6,026 bases of DNA, from positions 1-6,026 of the forward strand of contig JADLCG010000066.1 of NCBI GenBank assembly GCA_020847355.1, in the 5' to 3' direction. The stretch comes from Anaerolineales bacterium (GTDB lineage: Bacteria; Chloroflexota; Anaerolineae; Anaerolineales; Villigracilaceae). The stretch's first letter is position 1; each line of letters begins with the position of its first letter. Positions 4,275 through 6,026 of the stretch are shown here, piece by piece. The position numbers were made by a program, and so were the translations under genes. The notes under the pieces were generated by a model that worked only from the letters and a program-made list of their open reading frames with translations, was not told the origin of the DNA and searched no databases.

Positions 4275-5501
4275 ATGAACTTGGCTCAAACCTTCAAATT
4301 GGCATATCGAAATATTTGGCGGAACAAAACGCGCTCTTTGCTTTCGGTTTTGGCGGTGGGGATTGGCATGGCTTTATTGTTGTTGATGGTCTCGGTTTTG
4401 GAAGGCGAAATGCGCGGTGCGTTGGATAACACCATCCGTTTGCAAAGCGGACATTTGCAAATTCGCCCCGCCGCTTACGATGAAAATAAAATCAGTTTGA
4501 AATGGGACGATTTGATTGACAACCCAACTGAAGTCGCGGAGAAAATTAAATCCATTCCGCAAGTCACCATCGCCACGCCGCGCTTGATCGCCAGCGCGAT
4601 TCTCAGCGTGAAAGATCAATCGAAAGGCGTGCAAATCCTGGGCATTGATCCTGATTCGGCGGCGAACCAGCCGTTTCGTCAGGGAATGCTCGCCGGTAAT
4701 TTCATCGCCGCCGACGACCGCGAAGGCATTTTGATCGGCAATCTCCTCGCCGAGAAACTTAATCTAAAAACCGGCGATCAAGTTGATTTATTAGCCGCCA
4801 CTTCCAATGGCGATATGAATCAACAACGCTTTACAGTGCGCGGCGTTTTCACCACGCGCACGCCGGGTTATGACGAAAACACGATCTTCATGCCTTTGTC
4901 AAAAGCGCAGGCATTCACCGTTACGGAAAATCACGCCAGCCTGATTTTTATTATGTTGCAAAACGCCGATCAAGCGGAAGCGGTCGCGCAGGCGCTTAAA
5001 TCGAACAACCTCAAAGTTTTAACTTGGCGCGAACAAAATATGTTCATCACGCAATTTGAAGATTACGCCAACGCGTTTTTTGTTGTGCTTTATTTAATTG
5101 TGCTTGGCATTACGGCGACTGTTGTGACCAACACGTTGGTAATGGCGGTCTTTGAGCGGACGCGCGAGATTGGTATCCTCTCCGCAATCGGCATGAAAGG
5201 GAGCGGCATCATGGCGCAATTTCTAACCGAAGCCGCATTGCTGGCAACCGGCGGCGTGATCGCCGGTTTGATTCTGGGCGGCGCGCTGGTTGCGTACTAC
5301 ACGATCAATGGAATTTACATCGGCGATTATGGCATCACCGGCGTGTTGTTTGAAGACCGCATCTACGCTCACTTAACCATGCAGAACACGCTCAATCTGG
5401 CTGTGGTTACTTATATCGTTACTCTCAGCGCTTCGCTATATCCCGCGCGCTTAGCCGCGCGCTTGGAGCCAGTGGAAGCCTTGCATGGATTAGGAGAATA
5501 A
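4275..5501 (+). CDS. ABC transporter permease, FtsX/MacB (LolC/E-like) type, second copy
   Basis: This 408-residue paralogue of the preceding permease matches it in length and layout. The N-terminus FKLAYRNIWRNKTRS (7-21) precedes helix 1 (about 22-41). The extracytoplasmic domain spans about 45-262. Helices follow at about 267-291, 316-341 and 372-392. The ATPase-contact motif ERTREIGILSAIGMKGSG spans 294-311 and the tail is PARLAARLEPVEALHGLGE. The extracytoplasmic domains of the two permeases differ clearly, apart from shared patterns such as ILIGxxLAxxLxxKxGD. This suggests an asymmetric heterodimer whose outer domains do different jobs. The gene starts 22 bases after the first permease and ends one base before the ATPase start, with which it is probably translationally coupled. 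No frameshift or truncation is seen. The substrate is unknown. Confidence 0.92.
   Translation: MNLAQTFKLAYRNIWRNKTRSLLSVLAVGIGMALLLLMVSVLEGEMRGALDNTIRLQSGHLQIRPAAYDENKISLKWDDLIDNPTEVAEKIKSIPQVTIATPRLIASAILSVKDQSKGVQILGIDPDSAANQPFRQGMLAGNFIAADDREGILIGNLLAEKLNLKTGDQVDLLAATSNGDMNQQRFTVRGVFTTRTPGYDENTIFMPLSKAQAFTVTENHASLIFIMLQNADQAEAVAQALKSNNLKVLTWREQNMFITQFEDYANAFFVVLYLIVLGITATVVTNTLVMAVFERTREIGILSAIGMKGSGIMAQFLTEAALLATGGVIAGLILGGALVAYYTINGIYIGDYGITGVLFEDRIYAHLTMQNTLNLAVVTYIVTLSASLYPARLAARLEPVEALHGLGE
5492..5497 (+). promoter_or_regulatory. Ribosome binding site of the ABC ATPase, inside the permease 3' end
   Basis: AGGAGA lies five bases before ATG 5503 and within the last codons of the second permease. 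The stop at 5499-5501 is one base before the ATG, which favours re-initiation by the same ribosomes. Confidence 0.7.
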
Positions 5502-5502
5502 T

Positions 5503-6026
5503 ATGGAAGTCGCAAAAGTTAGCAATGTGACCCGCGTGTATAAAATTGGCGAAATTGAAACGCAAGCTTTGCGCGGCGTGAATTTATCAATTCAGAGCGG
5601 CGAATTCACCGCATTGGTCGGTCCTTCCGGCTCCGGTAAAACCACTTTATTACAACTCATCGGCTTGTTAGATCAGCCCACGAGCGGCAACGTATATATC
5701 AACGGCAAGGACGCAACCGCTTTCAATCGCAACCAACGCGCCGACTTACGAAAAAGTTCGATTGGCTTTGTCTTTCAATTCTTCGCGCTCATTCCCACGC
5801 TGACCGCGTATGAAAATATAGAGATGCCCTTGTTATTAAATGGAATGAATCCCGCCGAACGTAAACGCCGCGTGAATGAAATGCTGGAAGCGGTAGGACT
5901 TGAAAACCGCGCCCAGCACCGCCCGGATCAACTCTCCGGCGGACAACAACAACGCGCCGCTGTCGCCCGAGCGCTGGCGACTAACCCCAAACTGATCCTC
6001 GCTGACGAACCCACCGCCAACCTGGA
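5503..6026 (+). CDS. ABC transporter ATP-binding protein, MacB/LolD type, N-terminal part (cut by window edge)
   Basis: The reading frame is open from ATG 5503 to the window end (174 codons plus two bases). Family members have about 220-240 residues, so roughly three quarters is present. All nucleotide-binding motifs reached so far are intact: Walker A GPSGSGKTT (40-48), Q-loop Gln92 in VFQFFALIPTLTAYEN, the ABC signature LSGGQQQR (144-151) and Walker B LILADEP (164-170) with the catalytic Glu169. The D-loop begins at TANL just at the edge; the switch histidine lies beyond it. This is the MacB/LolD/FtsE-like clade that pairs with FtsX-type permeases. A homodimer would power the permease pair encoded just upstream, from the cytoplasmic face. 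The gene is the fourth of the tetR operon; whether more genes follow cannot be seen. Confidence 0.95.
   Translation, partial: MEVAKVSNVTRVYKIGEIETQALRGVNLSIQSGEFTALVGPSGSGKTTLLQLIGLLDQPTSGNVYINGKDATAFNRNQRADLRKSSIGFVFQFFALIPTLTAYENIEMPLLLNGMNPAERKRRVNEMLEAVGLENRAQHRPDQLSGGQQQRAAVARALATNPKLILADEPTANL

Noticed and set aside
4374..4634. 86-residue minus-strand frame inside the second permease gene
   Set aside because: Antisense shadow of an intact transporter gene, with no ribosome binding site or domain.
3023..5501. LolC and LolE as firm gene names for the two permeases
   Set aside because: The layout fits, but many FtsX/MacB-type pairs share it. The TetR context and the probable monoderm host argue against outer-membrane lipoprotein sorting.

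Overview
The window most resembles a chromosomal segment from a mid-GC bacterium of the Chloroflexota, perhaps Anaerolineae. That assignment is an impression from codon use and protein style, not from a marker gene. All genes shown are complete except the two cut by the window edges. Five of the seven coding regions belong to families I recognise. No rRNA, tRNA, CRISPR array or complete insertion sequence is visible.

Positions 1-1150 read leftward. A DUF3597 gene (589-1068) is followed by its own rho-independent terminator (about 523-570). Next comes the 5' part of a YifB/ComM-family AAA ATPase gene, truncated at base 1, with its own promoter and an apparently leaderless start. The gap between the DUF3597 gene and the next gene holds divergent promoters and a perfect 7-4-7 inverted repeat.

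Positions 1190-2212 read rightward. They hold one gene for an eight-helix membrane protein that I cannot name. It contains an exact internal duplication of a Trp/Tyr/Pro-rich motif 122 residues apart. The DNA between the two halves is a heptamer tandem repeat, and the 3' end has more heptamers. A 128-bp palindromic, MITE-like element lies between its stop codon and a good terminator.

Positions 2281-6026 are one rightward operon: a TetR-family regulator, two FtsX/MacB-type ABC permeases, and the matching ATPase, which runs off the window end. Gaps are 14, 22 and 1 bases. The tetR promoter (TTGACA, 16 bases, TACAAT) is overlapped by two copies of a 14-bp palindrome 16 bp apart, which probably form an autoregulatory operator. 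The likely picture is a regulator-controlled MacB/LolCDE-like export or membrane-extraction system whose substrate cannot be read from the sequence.

I see no clear new defence or mobile system. The most unusual items are the duplicated-motif membrane protein with its repeat-built linker, the tandem TetR operator, the palindromic element, and two apparently leaderless promoters.
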